Of a stretch of DNA of 64,000 nucleotides, positions 26,201 through 33,999 are shown one piece after another; position 1 is the first letter of the stretch; each line of letters starts with the position of its first letter. The notes under the pieces are model-generated. The model saw only the letters and a list, made by a program, of their open reading frames with translations. It was not told the origin of the DNA and made no database searches. The position numbers were made by a program, and so were the translations under genes. The stretch covers positions 64,323,952 through 64,387,951 of the forward strand of contig CM055905.1 in NCBI GenBank assembly GCA_029582155.1. The letters are read 5' to 3'. The stretch is from Panopea generosa (lineage: Eukaryota; Mollusca; Bivalvia; Adapedonta; Hiatellidae).

Positions 26201-26653
26201 AACTTTGTCGTGATGTGGGTTAATGTCGAACCCTGATTAAGCAGTTAAAGTCATCATATTTAGTATGTTCCATTTTAGGTATTAAAATGAGAAAAAATAT
26301 ATAAAGAATAATTTAGAGGAAAGTAAGCTTTTGCAAAATTTTGTTAAAGAATTCAAGCGCTAGCGGTATACCATTTCTCACAGTCAAGTGCTGGGGTGCC
26401 CCATGTGCTTAAATGGCCTGTGGAGAAGCCTGCATAAAAGACAGATTCAAGAATTAGATCTAACTTATGAACAAACCTGTACTTTTTTCAGGGCCAAGAT
26501 GGAACCAGTTTGCTTACAAATCACCCTGTATACTTCTGAGAATTGTCCCTTGCCAATCTTTTTGTCTATGGTAAAGGCAGCCAATGTACCATACATGTCA
26601 TTACTATCCGATTGGCCCTCTCCACTCTGTTCCATGTCCATAGACTCTGCCAT
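16813..26653 (-). CDS. NEK7-like: NEK6/NEK7-type serine/threonine kinase with a glutamine-rich C-terminal tail (7 coding exons)
   Basis: Seven coding exons join in phase with GT-AG borders: 26653-26477, 24879-24817, 22475-22365, 21015-20799, 20017-19923, 18054-17941, 17217-16813. The predicted protein is 393 residues. Visible kinase motifs: glycine loop GKGQFSEV (34-41), ATP lysine in ALKK (K56), helix-C Glu in KEIDLL (E75), catalytic loop HRDIKPAN (152-159), DLG in place of DFG (172-174), activation-loop AHSLVGTPYY (186-195) and SPE. DLG and the serine before LVGTP (S188, aligning with NEK7 Ser195, the NEK9 target) are NEK6/7 hallmarks. Y90 aligns with the autoinhibitory Tyr97 of NEK7. By family knowledge the product acts in mitotic spindle assembly and cytokinesis downstream of NEK9. 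Vertebrate NEK7 and NEK6 have about 302 and 313 residues; this protein is longer because residues ~296-393 are Q-rich. A single gene is placed before the vertebrate NEK6/NEK7 split by inference. Confidence 0.93.
17310..17403. mobile_element. MITE family B, right-half fragment (NEK intron)
   Basis: GGGGGCGGGCGGGGAAGATA followed by ATCTAGCAATTAATTTATCA is the right end of family B. It lies about 90 bases upstream of the last NEK exon; the left end is missing. A shorter right-end relic is at 36715-36766. Confidence 0.6.
17655..17757 (-). mobile_element. body fragment of the fourth SINE family
   Basis: TTTCCAACACATTTCAGGTT and the following bases match the distal body at 42003-42060 and 54066-54130; no tRNA-like head remains. 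Confidence 0.5.
17941..18054 (-). CDS. NEK7-like: NEK6/7 coding exon 6
   Basis: 38 codons, [20 protein letters not shown] through [14 protein letters not shown], the C-lobe segment typical of NEK6/7 ([19 protein letters not shown] is almost invariant). Acceptor TTTACAG|ATGGCA, donor GAACAG|GTACCA, phase 0. A SINE of the AATC-tail family begins about 40 bases upstream in the preceding intron. Confidence 0.94.
18093..18321 (-). mobile_element. tRNA-SINE, AATC-tail family, 3'-decayed (NEK intron)
   Basis: Minus copy from TGCCATTGAGG to the tRNA-like head GCCAGGCCCAGGTAGCTCAG. It lies in the intron between NEK exons 5 and 6, about 40 bases upstream of exon 6. Confidence 0.7.
19399..19416 (-). 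promoter_or_regulatory. CTCF-like motif
   Basis: The minus strand reads CCGCTAGGTGGCACT, close to the CTCF core CCGCnnGGnGGCAG. It lies in a less AT-rich stretch about 200 bases before the plus-strand candidate exon. It is a motif match only. Confidence 0.25.
19611..19732 (+). CDS. candidate plus-strand exon inside the NEK intron
   Basis: Between NEK exons 5 and 6, on the opposite strand, a GC-richer 122-base block has acceptor GAAAATCAG| and donor GACAG|GTATGT. One open reading is [20 protein letters not shown] then [21 protein letters not shown] second frame is also open over most of the block ([20 protein letters not shown]), so the true frame, if any, is undecided. No partner exon is recognised. 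Confidence 0.22.
19923..20017 (-). CDS. NEK7-like: NEK6/7 coding exon 5 (GTPYYMSPE, substrate-binding lobe)
   Basis: Two bases plus 31 codons: [18 protein letters not shown], then [13 protein letters not shown]. The split codon G|TT restores the valine of LVGTP. Acceptor TTTTCCAG|TTGGTA, donor TATGAG|GTGAGA. DIWSLG is the conserved C-lobe motif. Confidence 0.94.
20085..20375 (+). repeat. dispersed repeat with CCGCCG core (NEK intron)
   Basis: It starts CAAGAGTTGTCAGAAGACAA and ends GAGAGCTAAAAATTA, with a CGACAACGCCGCCGCCGCCG core and GGTGAACACACATGCAAAGT. The last motif recurs at 49565-49600. The ends CAAGAG...GAGCTAAAA suggest a defined non-autonomous element; the class is unknown. Confidence 0.45.
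20378..20540 (+). mobile_element. fifth tRNA-like repeat (NEK intron), copy a
   Basis: The tRNA-like head GGGGCGAAAGGGCAGTGGAT has box B GGGTTCGATCC, then CTCAGTACTGGTTCTATCC. A diverged second copy occupies 20650-20800, and a minus-strand relative with GGGTCGAGCTGGGGATCGAA is at 24240-24415. Confidence 0.55.
20650..20800 (+). mobile_element. fifth tRNA-like repeat, copy b, abutting NEK exon 4
   Basis: Degenerate plus-strand copy (GATTGCTGGTTTGACCCCAG, ATACAGTACTGGTTTTATCC). Its 3' end reaches the donor side of NEK exon 4. Confidence 0.45.
20799..21015 (-). CDS. NEK7-like: NEK6/7 coding exon 4 (catalytic loop and activation segment)
   Basis: 72 codons plus one base, beginning [18 protein letters not shown]. 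It holds [29 protein letters not shown] and the phosphorylatable S188. Acceptor TTCTTGCAG|CATTTC, donor TTTAG|GTATAA, ending in phase 1 so that V190 is split across the intron. This is the most conserved part of the gene. Confidence 0.95.
21290..21425 (-). repeat. dispersed repeat shared in inverted order with 41415-41570
   Basis: GGCAAGCATCAGGTTATGCT, AAAATGCCGACCTGTGTATT and AAGGACGGAATCAACCATTA match the reverse complement of 41420-41570. The 41570-41660 continuation also matches 1697-1815, linking three sites. Confidence 0.55.
21915..22150 (+). mobile_element. tRNA-SINE, AATC-tail family (NEK intron)
   Basis: Plus copy with box B GTGAGTTTGAATCCC, the body GTGCTCGAGTACTGGTTAAT and an (AATC)n tail ending at 22150. 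A second, 3'-only fragment follows immediately. Confidence 0.78.
22151..22269 (+). mobile_element. 3' fragment of AATC-tail SINE
   Basis: It begins at CTCTTACTACTGAAAGTTAT and ends in CAATCAATCAAT. It is directly adjacent to the preceding SINE in the same orientation, suggesting insertion into an older copy or tandem arrangement. Confidence 0.65.
22365..22475 (-). CDS. NEK7-like: NEK6/7 coding exon 3 (N-lobe strands 4-5 and hinge)
   Basis: 37 codons starting [20 protein letters not shown] and ending [13 protein letters not shown]. It covers the hinge (LELADAGD). Y90 matches NEK7 Tyr97; the following residue is Leu where NEK7 has Tyr. Acceptor TTTGTAG|CAACTG, donor ATCAAG|GTAAGT, phase 0. Confidence 0.93.
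22695..22812. repeat. foldback in NEK intron
   Basis: TAAAGGATTAAAAGCCAAAT (from about 22697) and AATTTGGCTTTTAATCCTTA (from about 22789) are inverted arms around about 70 bases. Confidence 0.55.
23490..23757 (-). mobile_element. third tRNA-derived SINE family (NEK intron), copy a
   Basis: Minus strand: GCGGCGTGGTCTAGTGGTAG (box A region) and GTGGGTTCAGTCTCC (box B region), then a body with ACCAAAGACTTTAAAAATGG. A second copy is at 25075-25303. It begins where another tRNA-like element (23757-23925) ends. Confidence 0.65.
23757..24085 (-). mobile_element. fourth tRNA-derived SINE family, two adjacent partial copies (NEK intron)
   Basis: Minus-strand tRNA-Leu/Ser-like heads (CCGAGTGGTCCAAGGTGCCA with a long variable region, then AGGTTCGAGTCACAC) lie at 23757-23925, with a degenerate second copy at 23945-24085. 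Both share AACTTTATGTGAGAAAGT-like bodies with 42003-42472 and 54058-54266. Confidence 0.55.
24240..24415 (-). mobile_element. fifth tRNA-like repeat, copy c; resembles the 34-bp satellite unit
   Basis: The plus-strand text GGTCGAGCTGGGGATCGAAC (from 24346) followed by CGGCACATTCTGG closely parallels the satellite unit GTCGAGTCTGGGGTCGAACC. On the minus strand it is the box B side of a tRNA-like head. Confidence 0.5.
24620..24796. mobile_element. MITE family B, full copy (NEK intron)
   Basis: About 177 bp with terminal inverted repeats TAAATTAATTGCTAGATTAT / ATAATTTTGCAATTAATTTA extending outward to AGGTCATT/ATGGCCT. The interior is AT-rich with a GGGCGGGCAGGGATG stretch. Confidence 0.72.
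24817..24879 (-). CDS. NEK7-like: NEK6/7 coding exon 2 (helix C)
   Basis: 21 codons, [20 protein letters not shown] plus K, closely matching the NEK7 segment around MDAKAR and KEIDLLK. It contains the helix-C glutamate E75 that pairs with K56. Acceptor TTTACAG|ATATTT, donor CTCAAG|GTAAAA, phase 0 at both ends. It is too short to show as an independent open frame. Confidence 0.93.
25075..25303 (-). mobile_element. third tRNA-derived SINE family, copy b (NEK intron)
   Basis: Minus strand, diverged from the 23490 copy but collinear with it: ACCAAAGACTTGAACAATGG, CTAGGTCTGGTCGGCC. Confidence 0.55.
25593..26235. mobile_element. 643-bp terminal-inverted-repeat element in the first NEK intron
   Basis: The ends CAGGGTTCGACATTAAC and GTTAATGTCGAACCCTG are perfect 17-bp inverted repeats, flanked on both sides by ATTAA (25588-25592 and 26236-26240), a 5-bp target-site duplication. 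A 100-residue open frame crosses the left end but has no transposase features. It is a non-autonomous DNA element. Confidence 0.78.
26477..26653 (-). CDS. NEK7-like: NEK6/7 coding exon 1 (start codon, glycine loop, ATP lysine)
   Basis: 59 codons, [10 protein letters not shown] to ALKKVQ. The acidic N-terminal stretch of about 26 residues is poorly conserved; the kinase fold starts near [10 protein letters not shown]. The start ATG (26653-26651) has a good context, GAAGG before and G after. The donor is AAAGTACAG|GTTTGT. An acceptor-like TATTCCAG ends 11 bases upstream of the ATG, so the 5' untranslated leader probably continues in an upstream exon that is not identified here. Confidence 0.92.
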
Positions 26654-26839
26654 CCTTCACGTAACTGGAATATCAACATTAGTTCTTATTTGAATAATAA
26701 ATACATTATCACACAAAGTCAGGACCCTCGTTTGACAATTTTTGTGGCTGAAATTCGATCCAGTTCCCCCAGGAGTATACTTTTTTCCCATCCCGCCTCC
26801 CCCACCCCTTGTCAATACTTTGTTGCTTAAAAGCTAGGC

Positions 26840-27640
26840 TGTTATAAGTGACCTATGTACTTTCACTACACTTCTCCCTTCTTTAACATTTAGGGCTTTA
26901 CCCCAAACTGCGAAACCCGTAGCTTCCCGCAAGTCCTAGCCCATACCACATCACAAGGAAAGAGAGATTTGTGCAGATGCAGGTCCAAAAGTTGTAAAGT
27001 TGTTCTTTGTCGCCATTAAAGTGACAGCGATTACCCATCCAAGTACAAACCTTACTGTGTTGCTTAACTTCCAATACTATCGGTACAATTCAACCAAGTT
27101 GCTATAAAAGCTAGCTCTCTGTTGTAAGTGACCTTTGTACATTCACTACATTATGTATAAATTTATACCGCGAGTCTAAAATTTCAACAACAATGTAAAT
27201 GACATCAATTATAAAAGTAATAAAGTAACTTTATGGTCTTGAATAATTTCTCTACAAGTTATTTCTTGTAAATGTACCTTTGAAAATGATAAACTCATGT
27301 AAAGACTGTGGTTATTGATGATATACAGTTGGTCATTTTAATTTTTTCCTAATATACACATCATGCGAATCAACCGTTCATAAAGGTTAGAAATGGTGTC
27401 ATCAGGAAAAAATACTGATACTGGATTAAATTTTTAAATAGTTCTAAGCAAGTTCTGTATGAAAAATATTATAAAAGATCCAAACCAACGTAAACAGTAA
27501 GTTTGTACACTTAAGAATTACTGCACTGATTCCAATTTTGCTATAAAGAAGGCACAAAAACGTTGACCACCACTCAAAAGAAATCTTACTGGTATACAGT
27601 ATTTTAAGTGCACCCATCCATTTCAATTATCACACTGTCT
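26840..27640. other. presumed upstream region of the NEK gene; no exon identified
   Basis: A duplicated phrase (AAAAGCTAGGCTGTTATAAG at 26829; AAAAGCTAGCTCTCTGTTGT at 27106) and a relic at 27170-27235 of the repeat at 34010-34095. The 5' exon and promoter of the kinase could lie here or further upstream, but none is visible. Confidence 0.3.
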
Positions 27641-27654
27641 CGCAGGTAAGAAAT

Positions 27655-28480
27655 TCTTAGCATGCATGTGTGATATATCCCAGACATGCGCAAAGCTTCA
27701 ACTTCTGTAGCGTCGTCATTTGTTTACATTTCATACCGCCAACTGTTTATTACTGTTAACAACTGTTTATTATTGACGTCATTATATACATGGTTGACAA
27801 AGTTTTATACTCGCAGTAATATGTATGACCAGCATTCTTTTGTGCTCAAAACAAAATTTTAATTTAAATTTTCAAGCATTTAGGAAATAAATAGAACATC
27901 ATTAGATGTCTGCTGGGACAAAAAAGCATTGATTTCAGGCAAAATCGACTTCAAGTAATGAAATTGCAATAAAAATCGTAAATATTGTACAGGTGTAACC
28001 CACCCATTGATTTTTGTTCTTTATTCTATAGTAAATAATAAAAGTTTGAAGGCTTATCATTTATAGAGGGTCCCAAATGAAAGAAGTGAAACCTACATTT
28101 TACTGTTTGTCAACCTCTGCACTATCAAAATATGATGAGAAAAGTAGGGGTCATGTGTCATATAAGAGATTTTTTTTCTGCTCAGTGTGTACACTGGTGA
28201 CAAAGTGAAAGTAGACTTCCGAAATCATGAATTCATACCCCAATTTCCAAGCATCATTTTTTTTTCTAAATTCACAATTCAAACATGACAATGCTATCAA
28301 AATACATCAATAATGCCATTCAAATAAAAAAATGAGCATTAAAATAAGGAAAATGCATTTTTAAAGAAGAAGAATTGAGGATTATTTATAACCGCCATAA
28401 TGCGACTACCCCACGGAAGCACTTCCTTTTTGCAATGGTGGCACTATGCCTACTAACTACAAAGCAGGTGCCCATACCCC
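27655..28480 (+). repeat. composite dispersed repeat, partner of 34000-34915
   Basis: 27990-28480 matches 34437-34915 directly (GATTTTTGTTCTTTATTCTA; ATGATGAGAAAAGTAGGGGT). 27655-27835 matches 34000-34190 in inverted orientation (AGACATGCGCAAAGCTTCAA). No coding function was seen. Confidence 0.7.
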
Positions 28481-28961
28481 ACCCACTTGAAAAAAAGGTA
28501 AACAAAACACTGACAAAAATGTCGGTGCAATTGAACATATTTGCTTTATTTTTGGTATGCAAATATTTGTAAATTGAATGCATACATTAAAATACTGTCA
28601 GAATATATCAAAATTACCCGATTAAACGTTAATGAATGTAACGAATTTGATAAGAAGTTTTTTACAAATTTTCCCGAATTTTTCTTGGCAGATATTTCAC
28701 AGGAAGTTAAATTGCGCATGCGTTAATTTTCGTGGCAACGACTGGTTCTCGATATTTTACGTTTCATTTTATACTAATTTATATAAAATTGAGAACCGGC
28801 AGAGTGGTATGGGATAATAACTTTTGTTAAACTATTATCATCTTCGTGTCATCTCAGTAAATTAATTCGGCAAGTTGTCCAGATAGTTTGATTAAATAAG
28901 ACCTGGATTGACACCTTTTTTATTACTTGCTGTCACTTCTGTAAACGCAGCATGTAAAATT

Positions 28962-28962
28962 A

Positions 28963-29000
<38 letters not shown>

Positions 29001-29140
29001 CCTCTCTGTCTCTGTCTCTGTCTCTGTCTCTCTCTAAATATCCATGCATCCATCCACGTATCCATGCATCTATCTTTATCTTCTGTTAATACCAAACCCC
29101 TTATTGGAATCAATGTATGTCTGTCTACCTGCCTGCCTGC

Positions 29141-29223
<83 letters not shown>

Positions 29224-29240
29224 ATCCATCCATCCATCCA
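28962..29240 (+). repeat. compound microsatellite (TCTG)n, (TCTGTC)n, (CT)n, (CATC)n
   Basis: Pure short-period runs, including about 60 bases of CT at 29180-29220. The derived Ser/Leu/Cys frames are artefacts. Confidence 0.95.
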
Positions 29241-29580
29241 TCCATCTATTTTTATCTTCTGTTAATGCCGAACGCCTCATTGGAATAAAGACAAATGTCA
29301 GCAAACCGAAAAGTATCTAAAATATAACGAAAAATAAAACAAATTTAAAATAAAGACATACAGCTAGTATGAATCAAGGAATTAGAGATGTATCAGTCAT
29401 GGTATGAAATTATGGTAAGATATGTGTTTAATGCTGCTGCAAAATTACTGAAAGTGTATGGGAACTATAAGTTGAGACGAAATATTAGTCCTCCGTCCAA
29501 AAAAACAAAGGAGTATCCTTTTTATTGTATATGTAGGGACATCAGGAGCTTGTGACTTCTAGGGAAATACTGTTCTAGAA

Positions 29581-29838
29581 GATTGATTGAATATTAACAT
29601 TATTATTATGCCATCGAGGGCTAATAGGCGATCAGTTAACTGTTTCCGGGGATTAACCAGTACTCGAGCACATCCCATCTCCGCAAGTAACTTACAACTT
29701 TACCACTAACATCAGCAGAAAGATACGAATGATAATGAGACACAATGTCATGTATCAATCATCACGGAGACTGTTGCAGGGCAGGTATTTGAACTCACGA
29801 CCCCTAGGATGATAGTCAGACCCATAACCAATTAGATT
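29581..29838 (-). mobile_element. tRNA-SINE, AATC-tail family
   Basis: Minus copy, GATTGATTGAATATTAAC to the box B region GTATTTGAACTCACGACCCC. The head is decayed. Confidence 0.7.
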
Positions 29839-29849
29839 TAAGGTGTTGT

Positions 29850-30250
29850 AGATTTTGTTGATTGTGTGACATGTATTGTGTGACATTATTTTTTTTTTAA
29901 TTTCAGTCACCAAAATTATGGTGACCCATTTAATCACCCCGTAATAGGTCTGTGACATTATTGTTGTTTTTGTGTGACATTGATTGAGTGACATTTATTG
30001 TGTGACATTATTGTTGTTTTTGTGTGACATTGATTGTGTGACATTATTGTTGTTTTTGTGTGAAATTTATTGTGTGACATTATTTTGTGACATTATTGTT
30101 GTTTTTGTGTGACATTATTGTTGTTTTTGTGTGACATTTATTGTGTGACATTTTTTGTGTGACATTATTGTGTGACATTATTGTTGTTTTTGTGTGACAT
30201 TTATTGTGTGACATTTATTGTGCGACATTATTGTTGTTTTTGTGTGACAT
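29850..30250 (+). repeat. irregular TGTGTGACATTATTGTTGTTTT tandem repeat
   Basis: About 16 units mixing TTGTGTGACATT and ATTGTTGTTTTTGTGTGACA. It starts at the edge of the SINE at 29581-29838. Confidence 0.8.
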
Positions 30251-30549
30251 TTGGGATAACCTATTATTTTATAGTTTATTTGTTGTACTCCTCATATGTT
30301 TAATCTTGACTGTTCGTTATATCAGTTTTTATATAGGAAATGGAAAGTTTGTAAATGTTTAAAAAATGTACGTATTACGCATATGTCACGTTCAAAACAA
30401 GAGTGAGTTTAAAAACAAAAAGGGCCGTCTTGAATATCATGTTTCCGAAATTTATAATTTATCTTGATGCATTTTCTCAGCCTCAGCTAATAAACTTGGT
30501 AGGGAAAGGTACTGTAGTATTATCTACTTACTTTTATCAACACTTATAT

Positions 30550-30724
30550 AAGCCGTTATAAATTGATTGCTAGATTATCAACCAAAGTTTTCTTAAAAAC
30601 GCGGAGGGCGGGAGGATTTTATTTCTTCTTATTATTTTTTTATTAAAATAAAAAGGGTCTGGTTGGCATGAAAATTAGGGGGCGTGCGGGGATGATAATC
30701 TAGCGATTCATTTATTGTGGCCAT
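30550..30724. mobile_element. MITE family B, second full copy
   Basis: Same ends (ATAAATTGATTGCTAGATTA / TAATCTAGCGATTCATTTAT) and interior (GCGGAGGGCGGGAGGATTTT) as the copy at 24620. Confidence 0.72.
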
Positions 30725-30899
30725 ATGAATACTGCGAATATTTGGTCAGAGGGGGTATTGATATATTAAGTTGAGCATAACATGTTTGCATTTCATATAG
30801 TAACTAGTTGCCTGCTTTTAAAAAGCATCCAATGGTTAGATCTTATAAACGATGTTGCAATTAAAGTGAATGAATGTGAAAGTTTGGTTCCTTGTACAG

Positions 30900-31250
30900 G
30901 GTACTAAATACAAGGGAGATACCAAATCCCGACAAGGTTCCGGTTGACAGCGAATTCCCGGCTGCAGGTGTGCCTGATAGTAACTTTGATGTTTAAATGT
31001 ACTGATCTCAATCATTATGTATTGCCATTTGCATATTTAGAAAAAAAAATTACCTTATATATTGTCTAACGTACTTACTGCTATGTTCTATACAATTTAC
31101 TACTGTGATAATAATATATTTTAAAATAATTTGTATCCATAGTGGATATATCATTTTTAAAAACAACAGTTAAAAATTACTGTTTTTCCAAAACTTGTAC
31201 ATTCGCCGATTTATCTGATGCTGACGACGTGCTGAAAGTATGTCACACCG
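30900..31250 (+). CDS. candidate two-exon fragment of an unidentified plus-strand gene
   Basis: Two segments, 30900-30967 and 31143-31250, are open in compatible phase with GT-AG borders (TTGTACAG|G; GCTGCAG|GTGTGC; TATCCATAG|TG; CACACCG|GTAAAC). The reading is VLNTREIPNPDKVPVDSEFP then AAVDISFLKTTVKNYCFS and KTCTFADLSDADDVLKVCHT. GC content rises locally. No upstream start or downstream exon was found and the family is not recognised. Chance agreement remains possible. Confidence 0.3.
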
Positions 31251-31589
31251 GTAAACTATCTTTATATTTCTGTTGTGTCGAATAAAATAAGCAACTGTAG
31301 CTGTTTTTTTCATTGTTATGGGTTCAGCATATTATAATAATTGAGTAAATACATCGTTATTGTAAAATTATTTACATAAATTCGGTAGGAATCTGTAGGA
31401 AACGGCGATAAATTGTCAAAAAAGATAAGTTTCAAGATCTCATTTACGCAAGGAATTTTAGAAAATTCTGTGACCTTCATGTGGGGAATGCCGTGTTTTT
31501 AACACGTGATCGTGACGTCGAGGGCTAATTTCTTAGCCAATTTCTTAACTCGCCCTTATATAGGGTTCGGTCGCTCATGTTTATAATAA

Positions 31590-31785
31590 CATTCACAGGC
31601 GGGATTAACGGACTTTGGTTAGATCACCTACCCCATCTGACTTGTTTCTCTTTTTTTTTTGTATTTAGATCTATGATTGATTAAACATAGATTTGAAGAA
31701 TGGAAGAAACTGGATGGGGGGGGGGGTATCAGATGGGGTAGGGGCTCTAACCAAGGTCTGTTACTCCTGTCTGTGATAACATCGT
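31590..31785. repeat. long imperfect hairpin
   Basis: The left arm (about 31590-31652, containing GACTTTGGTTAGATCACCTA and CCCCATCTGA) pairs with the right arm (about 31714-31785, TCAGATGGGGTAGGGGCTCT and AACCAAGGTCTGTTACTCCT). The arms are about 60 bases and the loop about 60. It could be a foldback transposon. Confidence 0.6.
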
Positions 31786-31829
31786 CAATAAAATAACCCG
31801 GGTCGAATGTAATATTCTTTGAATTGATA

Positions 31830-31831
<2 letters not shown>

Positions 31832-31875
<44 letters not shown>
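31832..31875. repeat. (AT)22 microsatellite
   Basis: An uninterrupted AT run. Confidence 0.95.
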
Positions 31876-31877
<2 letters not shown>

Positions 31878-31899
31878 CGATATGGAATTAATTAATCCG

Positions 31900-32930
31900 C
31901 AATTATATTATGATCAATACAAGATGATAAACAAACTGTAGAAATCTTGCCTTTAGTTTAGGCACGTCGATTCCGGTAATGATCTGTTTGCCATTTCTAT
32001 ATCTCTTAACCAAATCAAAAATGCAAAATCAGAGATAAATTCTCCACAGTCAATAAATATTTTATTTTTTTTAATTATATTAGATTTTGAATTCATTCAT
32101 GTTTAAAGATTCTATTTTAAAATTTAAATACTCCAAAGTTATACGTCTTGTTTTATTAGTTATATAACATCTTAATTCAAAATTAGTATTCAAACTATTA
32201 AAGCCTGTGTGGTTCCGGCTAAGAACAGAATCACTGCCAATCTCTGCATAGGGGTACGAATCCTCCGAATGGGTGTCATGTTCATTTTATCATTTTTGTC
32301 ATGTTCACTGTTGTGGTTAAATTACCAACCCCTGTATGGTTTCAGGGAACTATATATAAATGGTGGCAAGAATAGGATTACTGTGACTTATACATGTCTT
32401 AGGAAGCGACAATTTGAGTAATACGATAGAATTTGCTGGAACTCTGATGTTCTGCAGGTATCAAGGTTCTAGGTCCATTCTGCATATTCATTTGTTGATG
32501 TATCTTTCTAATCTGTATGTTAATTTGTTGGGTTTTTTTTGTTCATATAGAGTGAACCTGGAATCGTCCTTCCTGTTGGCGTCGAATAACCTAAAATGTG
32601 TTGGTAAGCCGTAAAACCCTATTCATTCATTAAACTAGCAGTAAAATACAGCCAGTGCTATACTAGTTCAGCGAAAATCTGCATGTTACATTGTGCATGC
32701 AATAATTTTGTGCTTATATAATTTTTAGTCAGTTTTTACATACCTTTATTTTATCTTGCAGACATTTGTTTTCATTGAATCGAGACATAAACAATAATTT
32801 ATTAATAAACGAAGAGTCTTGAAAACAATACATAAATACACATTTTAGCAAGGTTAGAAGTATGTGTTTTCCATAGCCGAGTGATCCAGCGTACTTACTG
32901 CTTATTGTCAAGGTTTTGGGTTTTTGTCCA
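31900..32930. other. no gene supported
   Basis: A possible 56-base plus exon (32550-32605, VNLESSFLLASNNLKCV, donor TTG|GTAAGC) cannot be joined to anything. 32870-32935 looks like a decayed tRNA-like element (GCCGAGTGATCCAGCGTACT). Confidence 0.3.
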
Positions 32931-33005
32931 GGTCTTCCCAAATACTAAAAGATATGTGAGCAAGTTTGCCAGTTACTTGATTAAGGACGATGGTTCTACT
33001 GACTA

Positions 33006-33306
33006 AGGCGGGCTGGATAGCTCAGTCGTTAGCGCGTCTGCCCAAATAACAATCCAGAGTTCTTGAGTTCCAATCCGCGCCCGGCAACGTTCTCCGTGAT
33101 GGTTGATATACGGCATTGCGTCTCATTATCATTCGTTCTCACCGCTGATTCAAATAAGAAAGTTATCAGTTCGTGCGGAGATGGGGTGAGCTGGAGTACT
33201 GGTTAACCTTCCAAGATCCCAGGAAACAGTGTCCAGGTTAACTGATCGTCTGTGACCCCTCGATGGCATAACAATGACGCTAAATATTCAATCAATTAAA
33301 TCAATC
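33006..33306 (+). mobile_element. full-length tRNA-SINE, AATC-tail family
   Basis: The tRNA-like head GGGCTGGATAGCTCAGTCGT is followed by the conserved body and an AATC tail. It sits just after a stretch that mimics a terminal exon (VFPNTKRYVSKFASYLIKDD). Confidence 0.78.
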
Positions 33307-33679
33307 TACTGAAAAGAATCATTTTCAATTAAGATTTCCGTGCAATAATAAATTTTGCGAATATCATACAGTCATCGTATTTCTAAATTTGTGGATGACA
33401 ACACATTCATCTATTATTCAGCCACTTTTTTTACACATGAATGTGAAACCATGCGGGGCAGTAGTACAGTGGATAATGAGAATGGTCATATCAAAACATC
33501 ACTATTTAAATGTTCTACACAGCTCTGAGCTGACTTTGCAATCGAGCTAAAATATCATAAACTAATGTGCAACAAAGTACTCTATGTATTTATTTACAAC
33601 AGTATTTATCACTTAAACTTATTTTACCTCAGTTGTGAAGTTTTTTCCCCATATAAATTCTTTAAAATATATTTATAAC

Positions 33680-33853
33680 AACTTGGGCACATCATGCTCA
33701 AGGTCTTTCTGAGAAGAACCAGTGCCAACATAGTTATGTGGATAAAGTGTCTTGCTCAAGGACACCCGTGACACAAAGCCGTGGCGGAGGATTGAACCCA
33801 CGACCCTCCGATTCTGGGTCCGATGCTCCGCTACCACTAGTCCACACGCTCCA
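33680..33853 (-). mobile_element. second tRNA-derived SINE family, copy b
   Basis: Minus strand: tRNA-like head with box B GTGGGTTCAATCC, then a body matching copy a (GACACTTTATCCACATAACT). Confidence 0.65.
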
Positions 33854-33999
33854 CAGAAGCATCGCTGTACAAAAGGATCAAAATAAATAAAACTAGAAAA
33901 AATGAATTCAACCGCTTTTATTATGAATTTTAAAATACAATAACATGAAGGTTGACACTCAAAATGCGATGATCATATATCCTCGTTTGAAACACATAA

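Noticed and set aside
26388-26830. Plus-strand frames of 101 and 95 residues
   Set aside because: They are the antisense shadow of NEK exon 1 and its flanks.
28892-29320. Ser/Leu/Cys-rich frames, including a signal-peptide-like TPFLLLAVTSVNAACKIM
   Set aside because: They are translations of CT and TCTG microsatellites. The apparent signal peptide begins at a non-ATG codon and runs straight into the microsatellite.
32932-33006. Terminal exon reading VFPNTKRYVSKFASYLIKDD plus GSTD and TAA
   Set aside because: It starts inside a decayed tRNA-like element, has no partner exon, and its stop lies at the SINE border.
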